Of a stretch of DNA of 64,000 nt, positions 48,381 through 59,930 are shown piece by piece. The translations under genes and the position numbers were made by a program. Numbering within the stretch: the stretch's first letter is position 1; every line of letters begins with the position of its first letter. The notes under the pieces were generated by a model that saw only the letters and a program-made list of their open reading frames with translations, was not told the origin of the DNA and made no database searches. This stretch comes from Przewalskia tangutica (Eukaryota > Streptophyta > Magnoliopsida > Solanales > Solanaceae): contig CM056730.1 in NCBI GenBank assembly GCA_029844215.1, positions 49,612,924-49,676,923 on the forward strand, read 5' to 3'.

Positions 48381-49150
48381 GAGCATATCCTTAACCTCTA
48401 GAGTTCGGTATGTGTGATAAGATGGGTATATCATAAGTGCTATGTTTTGATAGCAGTGTGTTAATATTTGTGATTAGAAATCATGGTTAGTAACCGGGGA
48501 AGATTGGGGGATAGAGAAAGTGTGAGCCTTAGAGTTTTATACGTAGAAACCTTAGAAGTAAGGCCGTCTCGAGTAAAGGTGTAGTGTTATGTTTGATCCT
48601 TATCGGAGTGCATAGTGCACGTGAGCTATGTTTGTGGGATAAGTCCCTGAGTAGCGTGATTTGAAAGAGAGTAGTCGAGCTAGAAGACCGCTAGGTTTTC
48701 GAAACGTGATTAGTGAGATTGTTCCGGATCGGGGAGCTAGTGTTGTGTGCGTTGCCGGGTCGGGTTGAGGCCACGTTGCGGGTCAACCCGCGGTAGGTTT
48801 GGTGGTGGGGTCAGGTTGTGGTGGTCCCGCCTTGTGTTAGGGTTGTGAGGGTGTTAGGCCCAAGTTTAGTTAACCAGCATACGAGTTCGTGGATGCGTTC
48901 GACCAGTGGTCGGGCCGAGGAGGTCAGCCGTCTTGTCTTCTAGCAAAAACAGTTTACTCGGCAGTGTTGATTTTATCAGAAAGGTTGTAAGGCGGTACGG
49001 GGTGCCTACCTTCACCTTATGACATGAGGAGCCAGTGCGGCTGTTTTGTTTCGGAAAGTTTTACCGTGCAAGGTTAAGAACTCGGTGGGTCTCGAAATCG
49101 CATTCGCCTCGAGCGATGTTTGGATTTGAGGTAGTTGTGGGGATTGTTGT
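48381..49150 (+). other. F4 conserved spacer replacing pol
   Basis: Begins with TATCCTTAACCTCTAGAGTT, which is also at 63723 in F3. It includes GTTCCGGATCGGGGAGC (48721) and the RVNP...LGPSL block near 48780-48910 shared with R1 and R3. No pol domains. Confidence 0.7.
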
Positions 49151-49580
49151 CTCTGGAGAGAAATGTTTTTAACTACCATTTCGGTGTTCGGATGTCGCCT
49201 TATGAAGCCTTGTAAGGCGGAAGTGTAAGTTGCTTGGTCGATTGGTTCGATGTTGGCAAGGTTGAGCAGTTGGTTGAGCTTGTTCCAGGTGTGGTTAGTG
49301 AAGCTTGTCTAGAAGAAGTTACGGCGGCTCGGGAAATCGTGCGGATAATCGGCGGCGCTTAGAGTTCGAGTTGACGGTCGGTCTTCTTGAAGGTACCACC
49401 GGGTTGGGTGTGACGAGTTTTGGAAACAGAGGAACTTAGCGAGTTGTTTGGGCCGCACGAGTTCATGTGAAGAATAGGCGGGTTGCCTATATGTTAGCTT
49501 TGCCGTCCGACTTAGGAGGCGATATGTCCGATCTTTTCGTATTGTTATGTTCGGAAAGTATCGGAGATCCATCAGTGTTC
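49151..49580 (+). pseudogene. F4 integrase C-terminal remnant
   Basis: Reads NYHF then MSPYEAL (stop) at 49165-49210, DWFDVGKVEQLVELVPG near 49240-49290, a GPF/Y-like FGPHEF near 49450, and an RKVSEIHQ-like end (KSIGDPS in the alternative frame) near 49550. Same extent as the tail in R1. No catalytic Asp residues and no chromodomain. Confidence 0.7.
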
Positions 49581-50018
49581 GATTAATGATGACCGTTAGA
49601 GATAGTAACCGAGTTTGGAAGCGACGATATCGAAGTTTGGGTGTCACGGCAGTGCGATGATCGCGTGCGGTCGGTACCATTTGTTGGGTCGCTGAGAAGG
49701 TTTATGCCTCGGGCAAAGTGACAAAAGTGGTATCATGTGGTAAGAATTCGAGTGTACGAGAAGCGGTACGACACGTAAGGGAAGAAGCGGCGTGTATGGC
49801 GGCGTAGATGTGATCATTTCTTTTGTGTGGAGAAAGTGCGAAGAAATTATATTTTAGACCCTTGGATGGGGCGTTTGTGATGTTAGAGGTGTGTCCTCGT
49901 GGACTTGAAGGTAAGTACTTTGCGCAAGTTGGTTCGTGGCCATGCGTGGCGAGATTGTTTTAAATAAGTATAGTAGTGAGGACTATCTGGTGGCGTTTGT
50001 TTTGAGACTTAGAAGGAA
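49581..50018 (+). other. F4 3' non-coding segment
   Basis: Between the integrase tail and the polypurine tract. A second TGGTATCATGTGG-like sequence occurs at about 49727 but lies far from an LTR. No coding motif seen. Confidence 0.45.
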
Positions 50019-50049
50019 CATTCGGGACGAATGTTTCTAAGGAGGAGAA
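50019..50049 (+). other. F4 polypurine tract and adjacent stem
   Basis: ACATTCGGGACGAATGT (7-bp perfect arms) then AAGGAGGAGAA directly before the 3' LTR. Confidence 0.85.
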
Positions 50050-52766
50050 TGTTATACCGTATTTCCAGTATGCGCGAGGACGTGCGTAGAAATTCGAACT
50101 TCAAGTAGGATTGGCGATTTAATTTTGTGCACTTGGTTAAGTCGTTTTTAGTGAAAGCGTTTTCCACGACTTTCGTAGGGAATTTCGGCTATGCCATATT
50201 TTATTTTGCGGATTTTTAGAGACGAAGCGTGTTGGGCCAACAAGAGGCGCCACTTGGCACCTCTCATTGGCGACGTGAATGGGCGGTAAAGGGAGGGTGG
50301 GCGAATTGGCCTTGTTGGTCGGGGAGTTGGTAGGATATTTTTGTGTGTTAGTTGGTCAAGGACACTTTGGTGGATCTTGGCCTACACTGCCTTGCACTTG
50401 GCAAGATCTTGGCCATTGGTTGGCCTTCACCGACCTATAAATACCCTCTCCCTTTGATGAATTCTTCATCGTTTCCACAAATCTTCTAAGTGTTAAAATC
50501 CCTCCTCTCCTCTTGTTGACTCTCGTCTAAGAGCCCTCTCCCTTTGAAAGGCCCTTGGCGAGAGCCCTCTCCCCCTCAGTAGTGTGGTGTGGGGTACCCC
50601 ACTGCTAGTTGCTTTCGTATAATACCCCTTTGTGGTGTAGAAATACTCTCAAAGTATTGTTATAATGCCCAATTACCTTAGCCGTATACCTTGTAGTATT
50701 CTAAGGTTATACCTATCTGAAAAGCCGAAATACTATTATACTTCCCGTCTGTCACAAAACCGAAACCCTAGGAAAATCTCCATAGTCCGTTGGAGTATTG
50801 TGTAGAAGTTGGTTAGAACTTCTAAGGGTGGTTTAGAGCGGGTTGGAGCGCTCGGAGTTGGAGCTAAACGATTGCCAGGATCGACTTTATACTTGGATAA
50901 TTATGGGCTTATCGAGGTAAATATCTTGTCCCTCTATTGTAATTGGAAATTACATGATTGTTAGACTATATAGTTGAAGTATACTATATATAGAACTGAA
51001 CGTTGTTGTCGGCAATGTCTTTGGACTTAAGCCTGAATAATAAGAAACCTTTTCGAAAGAAATCTTATTGTTTTTACATAGGGCGTATTCAGATGAACCT
51101 TGTGTAGCTTTTATGTGAGGGAGAATTGTGCACGTCCGGTTAGATGTTTGAACCCCCCCCCCTGGTTGGCTTGATAGCGGCCAGATAGAGGAGGAGATTT
51201 CTGTTGTTGGGGAGGTCTTTGCGAATTTTACGTAGAATGTTCTACGAAGGGATCTAAATGTTAATAAGCGCCTTGTGGCCTTATATGTTGAAGTACTACG
51301 TGGCGCGATCTATTGGCTAAGGAGTAGCCGACGGTTTGAAGTACTTGGAGCGTTTTGCTATTAGTCGATACTCGTCGCGAGGTATGTGAACCTCTTCCTA
51401 TCTCTTCTAGCATGATATGTGTGAACTATGTAGTACGGTAGGCGATACGTGTGCTAAATGTATTTGATTGGTTTAAAACATAAAGTGTTATAACGGCTTT
51501 ATGGGAAGTTGGTTATAACGACTTTATGTTGGTAAGAAAATACTTGTGGTTTTAAAAGGTAATCGATTTGAACTATAAGCGGCTTGTTATGTGTTAATAA
51601 AGAACTTGAAGTAATACTTGGTTTTGAAAACTTAAGAGTTATACTAGCTTTATGGGAAGTTAGGTATAACGGCTTAAGAATGTTTCTTGATTTGAATCGG
51701 AATGGGTATCGACAAACCAACTGCGGCGTTAATAAAAGGAAATGTTTTGACTAATTAAGTATTATTAAAACCAGAGAAACTTCCATCTGCATAGAAGCTA
51801 AGATGAGACAAAATGATATTTCCTAGATCATGGTCATTGTAATAAGATTGTTATAAACAAGAATATCCTACTCACATATAAGGCTTATGTTTCTCAGTTG
51901 TTTAAAGGAGAATTATATTCTTAAATGAATAAGACTATGAACTACGAAACCTTTCTAAAATAAGAACAGTGAACATTGGAAATTAGGCAAACTTGAACAT
52001 TGGAAATTAGGCAAACTTGAGCAGTGGAAAAGAATGTTGCTACTTGATTTTACAAAGAGAAGTAATTGATTTACTTTAAAAGATAGTCACTCTATTTTTG
52101 TACTACGTATTGTGTGACATTGTGAAAGTAACGTATCTTTTAAAGAGTTAATGTATGAAGTACTTTGGGGATAAAACCCGAACTTGTTGGCATATAGTAG
52201 AAAGTACCTCGTGTGTATAACTTGATTGTGTTGGTTTGTGATAGCCTTGTAATACTTTCTTGTTGATTGATAAGTAAACATGCTAGGATCTACGTGTGTT
52301 AGTATCTTGTGATGTTTGTGTAAAGGGGTTTTTCCTTTGTTGTGCTTATGTTGTTTAACGATAAGTTGTTATGTTAGTATTTTACATCACTCATCTCTTG
52401 AGATGATTAGAGTTAAGGCGCCTCCGATGCGGGGTAGACTTCGGTGGTCGATGGACCTATGATTCGAGAATACCTCATGCAGTCCTGGGGGCTATGCGAG
52501 CTACGAGAGTTCGAGTTAGTGTCGTCCTTTATGGGCATGCGGTCCATGTGGCCATGCGATGCGAAGTCGGGGCGATCTTGGGAGTAGCTACCCTCGATGC
52601 GGGAATACCTCATGCGGGCGATGAGATTGGCCTATCGCGAGTGCGGGAAGTTCGAGGGCTTGGCGCGACATTAGATCTGCGGGCAAGTGGCGGCTTTGAT
52701 CATGTGGGATGCAGACAGATCTTATGATACAATTCATGACCTTGTTGGTACTGTGGGTGTTAGTAG
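50050..52766 (+). repeat. F4 3' LTR, part before F2
   Basis: Matches 43987 to about 46695. TATA box 50436-50443, dyads 51479-51528 and 51631-51678, module near 51725-51860, minisatellite 52405-52700. The last five bases, AGTAG (52762-52766), are the left TSD of F2. Confidence 0.92.
51479..51528 (+). promoter_or_regulatory. Conserved LTR dyad, F4 3' LTR (best type A copy)
   Basis: CATAAAGTGTTATAAC, loop GGCTTTATGGGAAGTTG, GTTATAACGACTTTATG. 16 paired bases with one bulged G. A type B copy follows at 51631-51678. Confidence 0.8.
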
Positions 52767-55159
52767 TGTTATACCCCGTATTTCCAGAGTATGTACGTAA
52801 AGGAATACGTACAAAAAGTTTGGTCTTAAAGTTAGGCCTTGGACGATTTTTTTAGGCACAACTCTCAAAGCGAACAGTTTTCCGACGAAACGTTTCCACG
52901 ACTTCGTAGGATAAATTCGGCTATGTCATTTCTAATTTTTGCGGATTTTTAGAGACGTAACACTTTGGACCAATGAGAGGCGACACTTTCCACCCTCTCA
53001 TTGGTGGACTTGTCACGGCAATAGGGCGATTGGATGACAATCCTTGTCATAAAGTTGGATAGATATTTTGTGTGCAAGTTGGCTAGGTACACTTGCCCTA
53101 ATCTTGACCTTACACTTGCCTAGCACTTGGCTAAATCTTGGCCATTGGTTGGCCATGTCTTGACCTATAAATACCCCTCTTGAGATGAAGAGTTCTTCAT
53201 CCACTCAAAAGCTTTCAAGTCTTGAAAAATCCTCCTCTCCCTTGTGAGCAATTCGTCCAAACACCCTCCGCTGGTGAAGTTTTGGTGAGGCCCTTCCCTC
53301 TAGCCTAGCGAAACCTACCCCCTCCCTTGGTAGAAAAGTTGCCTTCTTGTATTGTTATAATGCCCAAAATACCTAGCCCAAATACCTTAGTACTTAGTAG
53401 AAGTTGTGAAGAACTTAAGGTTTCCTTGGAGCATACAACTTAGGAGCAAAACCTTGCTCAGCGCGACTTTTCTAGGATATTATTGGGCTTACCGAGGTAA
53501 CTAATCCTAACCCTCTTTTGAATTAGAGAATACTTCTTTGTTGTAGAATAAGAATAGTATAAATACTTAGAAGAATATCAGAATAGAATTGAACCGCTAT
53601 CTCGGTAGAAGGGTTTAAAGAAGAATAATTGATCAGACTCGCATGGGAATTTGTTTTCACGATGAACTCATATAGCTCAGGGTAGGGTTGTGCGCCCAAC
53701 TTTCCATGTAATTGTGAACCCTCTGTTTGGAATGACCCTCGAGTAGTCTTTGATAGATATCTGTGACTATTATGGACTCTCTGCGCGACATATTGACTTA
53801 GCGGTGGTTTTCGAGAAGGTATGTGATTCTTCCTAAAGCATGATATTTTACAATATATATAGTACGGTAGACGTACGTGTGTTAGCGGATAATAACTATG
53901 GCAATGTCTTTGACTTAAGCTGAATAATACTTACGGCAATGCCTCGGCTTAAGCTCGAATAATACTTCTGAATGCCTCGGCTTAAGCTTTGAATAATAAA
54001 GAAGCGAAAACATTTCAAAGACTCTTGAATCATATTATGAAGAGAACTAATTGGTTTTAAGCGAAGCTTAAGAGTTATACTAGCTTTATGGGAAGTAAGT
54101 ATAACCACTTAAGATTGATAAAAGAAACAAGTTTGCCTATGTGTTTATAGCAGACTTATATTGTGAAAGAATAATAAGATGATTTGATAAGTAGACATGA
54201 TATGATGCTATGTGTGTTAGTATCTTGTAACGTTTGTATAGGTGAGTATCCTTGTTGTGCTTATGTTACTTAAAAGATAAGTTGTTATGTTAGTATACTA
54301 TCACTCACCTCTTGAGATGATCTGGGGTTAAGCGCCTCCGTGCGGGGTAGACTCGGTGATGCGGGACCGTGATTCGAGAATACCTCATGCGGGTCGGGGG
54401 CCTATGCGAGCTACGAGTTCGTGTTAGTATGCGGGGTTATGCCTCACGCGGTCTATGTGGCCATGCGGACGCGAGTCGGGGCGATGCCGAGTAGCTACCC
54501 TCGATGCGGGGTTATACCTCATGCGGGCACGTGAGTGGCTATGCGGACTCGGGAGTTCAGATTAGGCTTGCGGAATGATGATATGGGCGAGTGGCCTGTT
54601 TCGATCATTCGCGGCCTAGACAAGACTTATTCTGATTACTATTGTTGCTCTTGTTTGTGATGTGGCACTCGTGCGGTTTCCTGGTTGTTTCACACATATT
54701 TGTAGCTAGTTTTAAAAATGATATGTTTTCATTTAAGTACTTTCTGATTTCGCATACTTAGTACTGTTGTCGACCTCGCCGGGCTGCGTTCATGCCGCAG
54801 TAAGGGCAAGCAGTGCTAGATCCGCATCCTTAGGATCTCTACGTTGGTGTCGGGAGCTCCATCTCTTAGGAGGCTCTACTTTTGGTATGATCTCCTGTTA
54901 TAGATAGTTTTGTCTGATCGGGGTATGGCGGGGCCACTGTCCGCCATAGTTGTATATTTCCTTAAGTGCGTAGTCATGTTATGCGATGTCGGATGTAGCT
55001 AAAACATGATTATATATATATCTTGGGCGATGTTTTCTCACATGTCGTGTCTTGTTTTATAAACTGTTTCATGTCTTGCTTTATGTTTCCGATTACTACG
55101 ATGTATGACTACTTGGGTACCGGTAAGGCACGATCCACGGGCCCGAATGGGTCGTGACA
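52767..55159 (+). repeat. F2 5' LTR (2393 bp)
   Basis: TATA box 53166-53173, dyad 54067-54113, minisatellite 54325-54610, stem-loop 54924-54948. It is 74 bp shorter than the 3' copy through scattered small losses, for example CAGCTTTCG reduced to GACTTCG and TTCCGGC to TTCGGC. Confidence 0.93.
53166..53173 (+). promoter_or_regulatory. TATA box of the F2 5' LTR
   Basis: TATAAATA, 399 bp into the LTR, in the same GACCTATAAATACCCC context as the other forward LTRs. Confidence 0.75.
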
Positions 55160-55163
55160 AAAG

Positions 55164-55175
55164 TGGTATCGAAGC
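55164..55175 (+). other. F2 primer-binding site
   Basis: TGGTATCGAAGC, 4 nt after the 5' LTR, for the initiator Met tRNA. Confidence 0.82.
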
Positions 55176-55364
55176 GATTAATCCTCGGAAAGTGTCTACA
55201 GACCGTATCTAGTAGAGTCTTGATTATCGGTGTGTTGTGCACCACACCAATAATCGTGAGGCTATAGGATATTTAGGATTGGTTTCCGTTCTTCTCATTA
55301 GAGATCGTGCTTTAGAGGCGTGTTATAGGTTGGACCCTCTAACGTATTCCTTTCTGTAATGATT

Positions 55365-56600
55365 ATGCCTCGCGTAAGGCAACCGGGCCCGAAGGGCAAA
55401 GCGGCCGAGGAGTCGCTAGCGAGACACCCAGTCACGAGGCTCGTGCCCAGTCTATACGAGACGGCGAGTTCTATGGCCGCCCGGCCCAGCGAGACCACAG
55501 TACCACACCTCGCATCCCCGATGCAGGCGGAGTTAGAAATCTGAGAGATAACCCGACTTTTGGCTAAAGTTGTGGCCCGACACGAGAGAGAGGCTGGATC
55601 TGGCGGTTCAGTTCAGCTCGGTCGGTCGCGCCCGTTGTTCACCCGAGGCGAAGAGTTTGAGGCTACGAGACTTCTTGAGTGTAGCCGGAGTTTTATGGAT
55701 CGGCGGAGGATGATCCGCAGGAGTTCATCCGTCGCCTTGAGGATTTTGAGAGTGATCGAGCGTCGGAGACCGAGTCCGTGATCTTTGGTTCACATAAGCT
55801 GCGTGATACCGCGATCGATTGGTTTGATTCATGGGAGTTATCCCGGGGAGAGCACGCGTCCCACTACTTGGATGAGTTCTCGGAGGCTTTCCTCACTCAC
55901 TTCTTGCCTCGCGGATGAGGAGGCGCGGCGGATAGATTTTTACCATCGAGGCGAGAGGACGCCGTCGGGAGTACAATGTCGAGTTTGATTCATTGGCTCG
56001 ATATGTCCCAGCATTGTTAGCAGATATGGAGGATAGGGTTCACAGGTATGTCTCCGGGCTAGACGACTAGATGGCCGAGTCATGTGCGGGGGTTCTCTCG
56101 GCCGGGTATGGACATTACCGCGTGCGAGCTCACGCCCTTGGATGCGAGGAGCGCAGGCGGCGAGTGGGCGGACCGGCGAGAAGAAGGCGGGGCGGGAGGT
56201 CTTCCGGTGGTTATCGTGGTGGCGGCCTCGGCAGCGATCTAGATTCGCACCACGGCCAGCCAGAGCACTCTGCCGACCGTCTCAGCCCGGCCACGGTTGA
56301 GGCGAACTGGGGCCCCGAGCTTGAGGCGTCCACGGTAGCGAGTGCGGCGATCGGGACCACCCCGGTGTGGCGTCGGTAGATCCCATTACGGAAGTGTGGT
56401 ACTACTTTGGATCTTGTTACGATTGTGGCCAGCGGTCACTTTGCGGCTTGTCGGCCGGCGTGGCGGTGGTAGGGCTCACGCCGAGTTACATTGCCGCTTC
56501 ATCATCTCCTGATTACTCGCCGGGGCGGGGTGCTCATGGGTCGCCAGTCGCGGCAGAGGCCGTGGCTCGTCGATTCTAGCGGTCCTCGAACCGCATTTAT
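55365..56600 (+). pseudogene. gag: F2 gag
   Basis: Starts at ATG 55365 (MPRVRQPGPKGKAAEE). In shifting frames it keeps the PEFYG-like and EDDPQEFIRRL stretches (55700-55740), VIFGSHKLRDTA-DWFDSWE (55780-55840), FLTHFLP (55885), EFDSLARYVP (55978-56010) and MEDRVHRYVSGLDD (56025-56068). An Arg/Gly-rich linker and one zinc knuckle follow, the latter reading CYDCGQR near 56420 with His and last Cys displaced. About 400 codons in the original. It forms the capsid and binds RNA. The downstream pol is in the same general frame. Confidence 0.82.
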
Positions 56601-56603
56601 GCT

Positions 56604-56985
56604 TTGTCCGGTAAGCGGGATCGTGAGGCCTCACCGATGTCGTCCGCAGTACCTTATCGGTTCGGGTTTGATGTGTATGCTTTGATAGATCGGGTTCTAC
56701 TCGCCTATATATCCCCTGTTGCTAGTAGGATAGGGATAGAGCCTGAGTCCATAGACCCTTTCGAGGTAGCTACGCCAGTGGGTGATTCGGTGGTAGCTCG
56801 GCGGGTATATAGGGCTTGTCCTGTGACCATTTACGTCGGACCGGCCGACTTGATAGAGTTGGAGATGATTGACCGACGTGATTATGGGGATGGATTGGCT
56901 AGCTTCTTGCTATGCCAATGTAGACCGCAGAAGAGAGTAATACGGTTCCGATTTCACGAGGCCGGTTGTTGAGTGGGAGAGCACG
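56604..56985 (+). pseudogene. pol: F2 aspartic protease region
   Basis: A 122-codon open stretch with FGFDVYALID, then YISPVASRIGIEPESIDPFE, VATPVGDSVVARRVYRACP and VTIY...DLIELEMID. The catalytic Asp of ALID is there; the following Gly-Ser-Thr is lost within a short indel, giving RVLLAYIS. The region ends in a stop at 56972, before RT. Protease would release gag and pol products from the polyprotein. Confidence 0.85.
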
Positions 56986-57030
56986 GTATCGCCGAGGGGT
57001 AGGTTTATTTCCTACCTCAAGGCTAGGAAG

Positions 57031-57723
57031 ATGGTGCAGAAGGGTTATATCTACCATCTCGTTCGGGTGTTTGATACTGAAGCTGCGGTACCAGATTTTC
57101 CGTCAGTTCCAGTAGTCAGCGAGTTCCCAGACGTGTTTCCAGATGACCTCCCGGGTATCCCTCCTGAGAGGGAGATCGAGTTTTGTATAGATGTGTTGCC
57201 AGATACTCGGCCTATTTCCATTCCGCCATACAGAATGGCACCTGCCGAGTTGAGAGAGTTGAAGGATCAGCTTAGGGATTTGCTAGAGAAGGGCTTCATT
57301 AGGCCTAGTGTTTCTCCCTGGGGAGCGCCGGTATTGTTCGTGAAGAAGAAAGACGGGACGCTGCGCATGTGTGTTGACTACAGGCAGCTGAACAAGGTGA
57401 CCATTAAGAACAGATACCCCCTTCCCAGGATTGATGATTTGTTCGATCAGTTGCAGGGCGCGAGATGCTTTTCCAAGATTGATCTACGATCGGGCTATCA
57501 TCAGGTTCGAGTTAGAGAGGTGGATGTCCCTAGGACTGCATTCCGGACCCGGTACGGGCATTATGAGTTCAGGGTCATGTCTTTTGGGTTGACCAATGCT
57601 CCGGCGATATTCATGGATTTGATGAACCGAGTGTTCAAACCATTTTTGGACACGTTTGTGATAGTGTTCATTGATGATATCTTGGTTTATTCTCGCTCAG
57701 AGCGAGAGCACGCGAGCATTTGA
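57031..57723 (+). CDS. pol: F2 reverse transcriptase core, intact open frame (part of pol)
   Basis: 230 codons without a break, from the linker (FPDVFPDDLPGIPPEREIEF, residues 31-50) through the RT fingers and palm: RMAPAELRELKDQL, LFVKKKDGTLRMCVDYRQLN, the catalytic SKIDLRSGYHQ (Asp), RTAFRTRYGHYEF, MSFGLTNAPAIF, and the active-site FVIVFIDDILVYS near residues 207-219. It copies element RNA to DNA in cytoplasmic particles. It stops at 57721 just after SEREHASI, where related frames go on to the RT thumb, so it is a fragment of a larger polyprotein and the first Met is not the true start. The linker assigns it to Tekay/Del. It is the only long clean coding stretch of the window. Confidence 0.92.
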   Translation: MVQKGYIYHLVRVFDTEAAVPDFPSVPVVSEFPDVFPDDLPGIPPEREIEFCIDVLPDTRPISIPPYRMAPAELRELKDQLRDLLEKGFIRPSVSPWGAPVLFVKKKDGTLRMCVDYRQLNKVTIKNRYPLPRIDDLFDQLQGARCFSKIDLRSGYHQVRVREVDVPRTAFRTRYGHYEFRVMSFGLTNAPAIFMDLMNRVFKPFLDTFVIVFIDDILVYSRSEREHASI

Positions 57724-58440
57724 GGCTGTCTTGTGCTTCTCGAGATCAGTGATTATACGCCAAGTTTTCCAAATGTGAGTTTTGGTTGACTTGATGGCGT
57801 TTCTTGGGCATATTGCTCGGTGATGGCATTCGAGTTGATCTGGCCAAGATCGGCGATCGAGACTTGGCCTGAACTACTACTCCGCAGAGGTTCGCATTTC
57901 GGGCCTTGCAGGTATTATCGGCGGTTCGTGGAGAAGTTTGCTTTATCTCTGCACCATTGACTAGGTGACTCGAAAGGCACCAAGTTTGATGGTGATGCTT
58001 GTGGCGGGGTTTCGATTCTTTGAAAGAGGCGACGGCCGCCCGTTCTTACTCTTCCGAGGTCGAGATGGTTATGTTGTGTATTGTGATGCGTCGGGCATCG
58101 GGTTGGGATGTGTGTTGATGCGGCATGGCGGGGTTATAGCATATCGTCCGACAATTGAAGAAACACGAGAGGAACTACCCCACCCATGATTTGGAGTTGG
58201 CGGTAGTGATTCACGCTTTGAAGATCTGGAGGCACTATTTGTATGGGGTTCACGTGGATATTTTTACGCACCACAAGAGCCTCGGTATATCTTCACCAGA
58301 GGAGCCGAACTTACGGCGAGACGGTGGTTAGAGTTGCTTAAGGATTACGATGTTGATATCTGTACCACGGGAAGGCCAATGTTGTGGCGGATGCTCTTAG
58401 TCGTAGGTCGATGGGAGCCTATCGGATGTGCGACTAGAGA
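57724..58440 (+). pseudogene. pol: F2 RT thumb and RNase H region
   Basis: Broken frames: RYYRRFVEKFA near 57915, FFERGDGRPF near 58014 (degraded), GYVVYCDASGIGLGCVLM at 58065-58120 with the first catalytic Asp, LELAVVIHALKIWRHYLYG at 58190-58245, VDIFTHHKSL at 58255-58285, and LLKDYDVDI near 58335. It follows RT directly, as in all Ty3/gypsy elements. Frameshifts coincide with shortened CAG/CTG or G runs when compared with F1. Confidence 0.85.
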
Positions 58441-59744
58441 GGAGGACATGGTTCGTGATTTGCATCGGTTAGCGAGCCTTGGTGTCCGTTTGATTGATTA
58501 CGATAGCGATGGGGTTAGAGTTCGTGAGGTTGCGAGTCTTCCATCGTCGAGGAGGTGAAGAGCAACGATTCGAGGACCCGCTTTGATTCGATATCGTGAT
58601 CTGACTCTTCGTGAGGGCAAGGGTCCTTTTGAGGTAGCACGATGGGGTGCTAAGGTTCGAGGCGGCATGTGTTCGGATGTTTGTGACTTCGGCAGTAAGT
58701 TCTTGGGGAAGCACATAGCGCGCGTTACTCTATCCATCCAGGGTCGACCAAGATGTACCACGACCTTAGATCTGTGTATTGGTGGGATGGTTTGAAGAGG
58801 GACGTTGCAGAGTTCGTAGCTCGATGCGTGTTGTCGCAGTGAAAGTAGAGCACCAGAGACCTGGTGGTTTGTTGCAGGCGATAGAGATCCCGACCTGGAA
58901 GTGGGAGGTAATCAACATGGACTTCATCACAGGATTACCTCGCACTCAGAGGAGACATGATTCTATATGGGTTATCGTCGACAGTGGCGAAATCAGCCCA
59001 CTTTCTTCCGTCAGACGACTTTTTGGTGAGGATTATGCCGACTTTACATCAGAGATCGTCGATGCATGGAGTCCCTATTTCGATCATATCGCACGAGAGG
59101 AGCCCGGTTCACGGCTAACTTCGGAGGTCCTTCCAGAGGGTTTAGGGACTTGGTGAGCACGATCTTGCATTTCATCCACGCAGCAGCGGACAGTGAGCGC
59201 ACTATCCGACTCGAGGATATCTGCGAGCTGTGTTATTGACCGATGGTAGTTGGGAGGATCATTTGCCTCTAGTTGAGTTCGCGTATAATAATAGCTACCA
59301 CTCCGGTATTCGGATGGCGCCTTATGAGGCCTTGTATGGGAGGAAGTGCAGATCGCCTATAGGTTGGTTCGAGGTGGGCGAGTGCGGCTAGTGGGACCAG
59401 ATTTGGTGCGTGAGCGATGGATAAGGTGAAGCTTATCCGAGGCGGCTATTGACGGCTCGAGTCGGCGAAGTCGTATCACGAGATCATCGTCGTCGACATC
59501 CGAGTTTCGATTGATGATTGGGTTTTCTGAAGGTGTCACCCATGAAGGGTGTGATGAGATTCGGGAAGAAGAAACTCGGCCCAGTACATTGGGCGTTTGG
59601 ATTGTCCGAGGTAGGCAAGGTTGCTATGAGTTGGATCTGCCGTCCGATCGGAGGCGGTGCATCGATGTTTCACGTTTCTATCGAGGAGATGTATCGGGGA
59701 TCCATCTAGGGTACATCCGATTGACGATGTCGGTGACCAGGGGT
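58441..59744 (+). pseudogene. pol: F2 integrase region
   Basis: Zinc-binding part near 58690-58830 (GKHIA..., TKMYHDLRSVYWWDG in a shifted frame, then Cys residues). The core starts INMDFITGLPRTQRRHDSIW (58910-58970, first Asp). The SERTIR helix with the catalytic Glu is near 59190. AYNNSYHSGIRMAPYEALYG is at 59281-59340, WFEVGE near 59365, the GPF/Y module near 59580, and FHVS at 59668. It joins the DNA copy to the host genome with 5-bp TSDs, as seen here. Frames change at least six times. Confidence 0.87.
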
Positions 59745-59930
59745 TATCGTATGAGGAGATTCCCATAGCGATAATCGATCGTCGGAGTTAGGCGTCTGCG
59801 GACGAAGGACGTGGCTTCCGTCAAAGTCTTGTGGCGGAACGAGCTCAGGGAGGAGATGACGTGGGAAGCCGAGGAGGACATGAGGCAGAAGTATCCTCAC
59901 CTGTTCCCCACCCCTCCAGGTAATTCACTT
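59745..59930 (+). pseudogene. pol: F2 chromodomain
   Basis: Reads LRTKDVASVKVLWRNELREE and MTWEAEEDMRQKYPHLFP (59790-59912), one frameshift before it. The aromatic residues and the acidic helix fit the chromodomain found after integrase in Tekay elements. Confidence 0.88.

Noticed and set aside
49727..49745. Second primer-site-like TGGTATCATGTGG in F4
   Set aside because: It is 300 bp from the 3' LTR, not next to a 5' LTR, and pairs poorly with initiator Met tRNA. It is probably a chance match or an old remnant.
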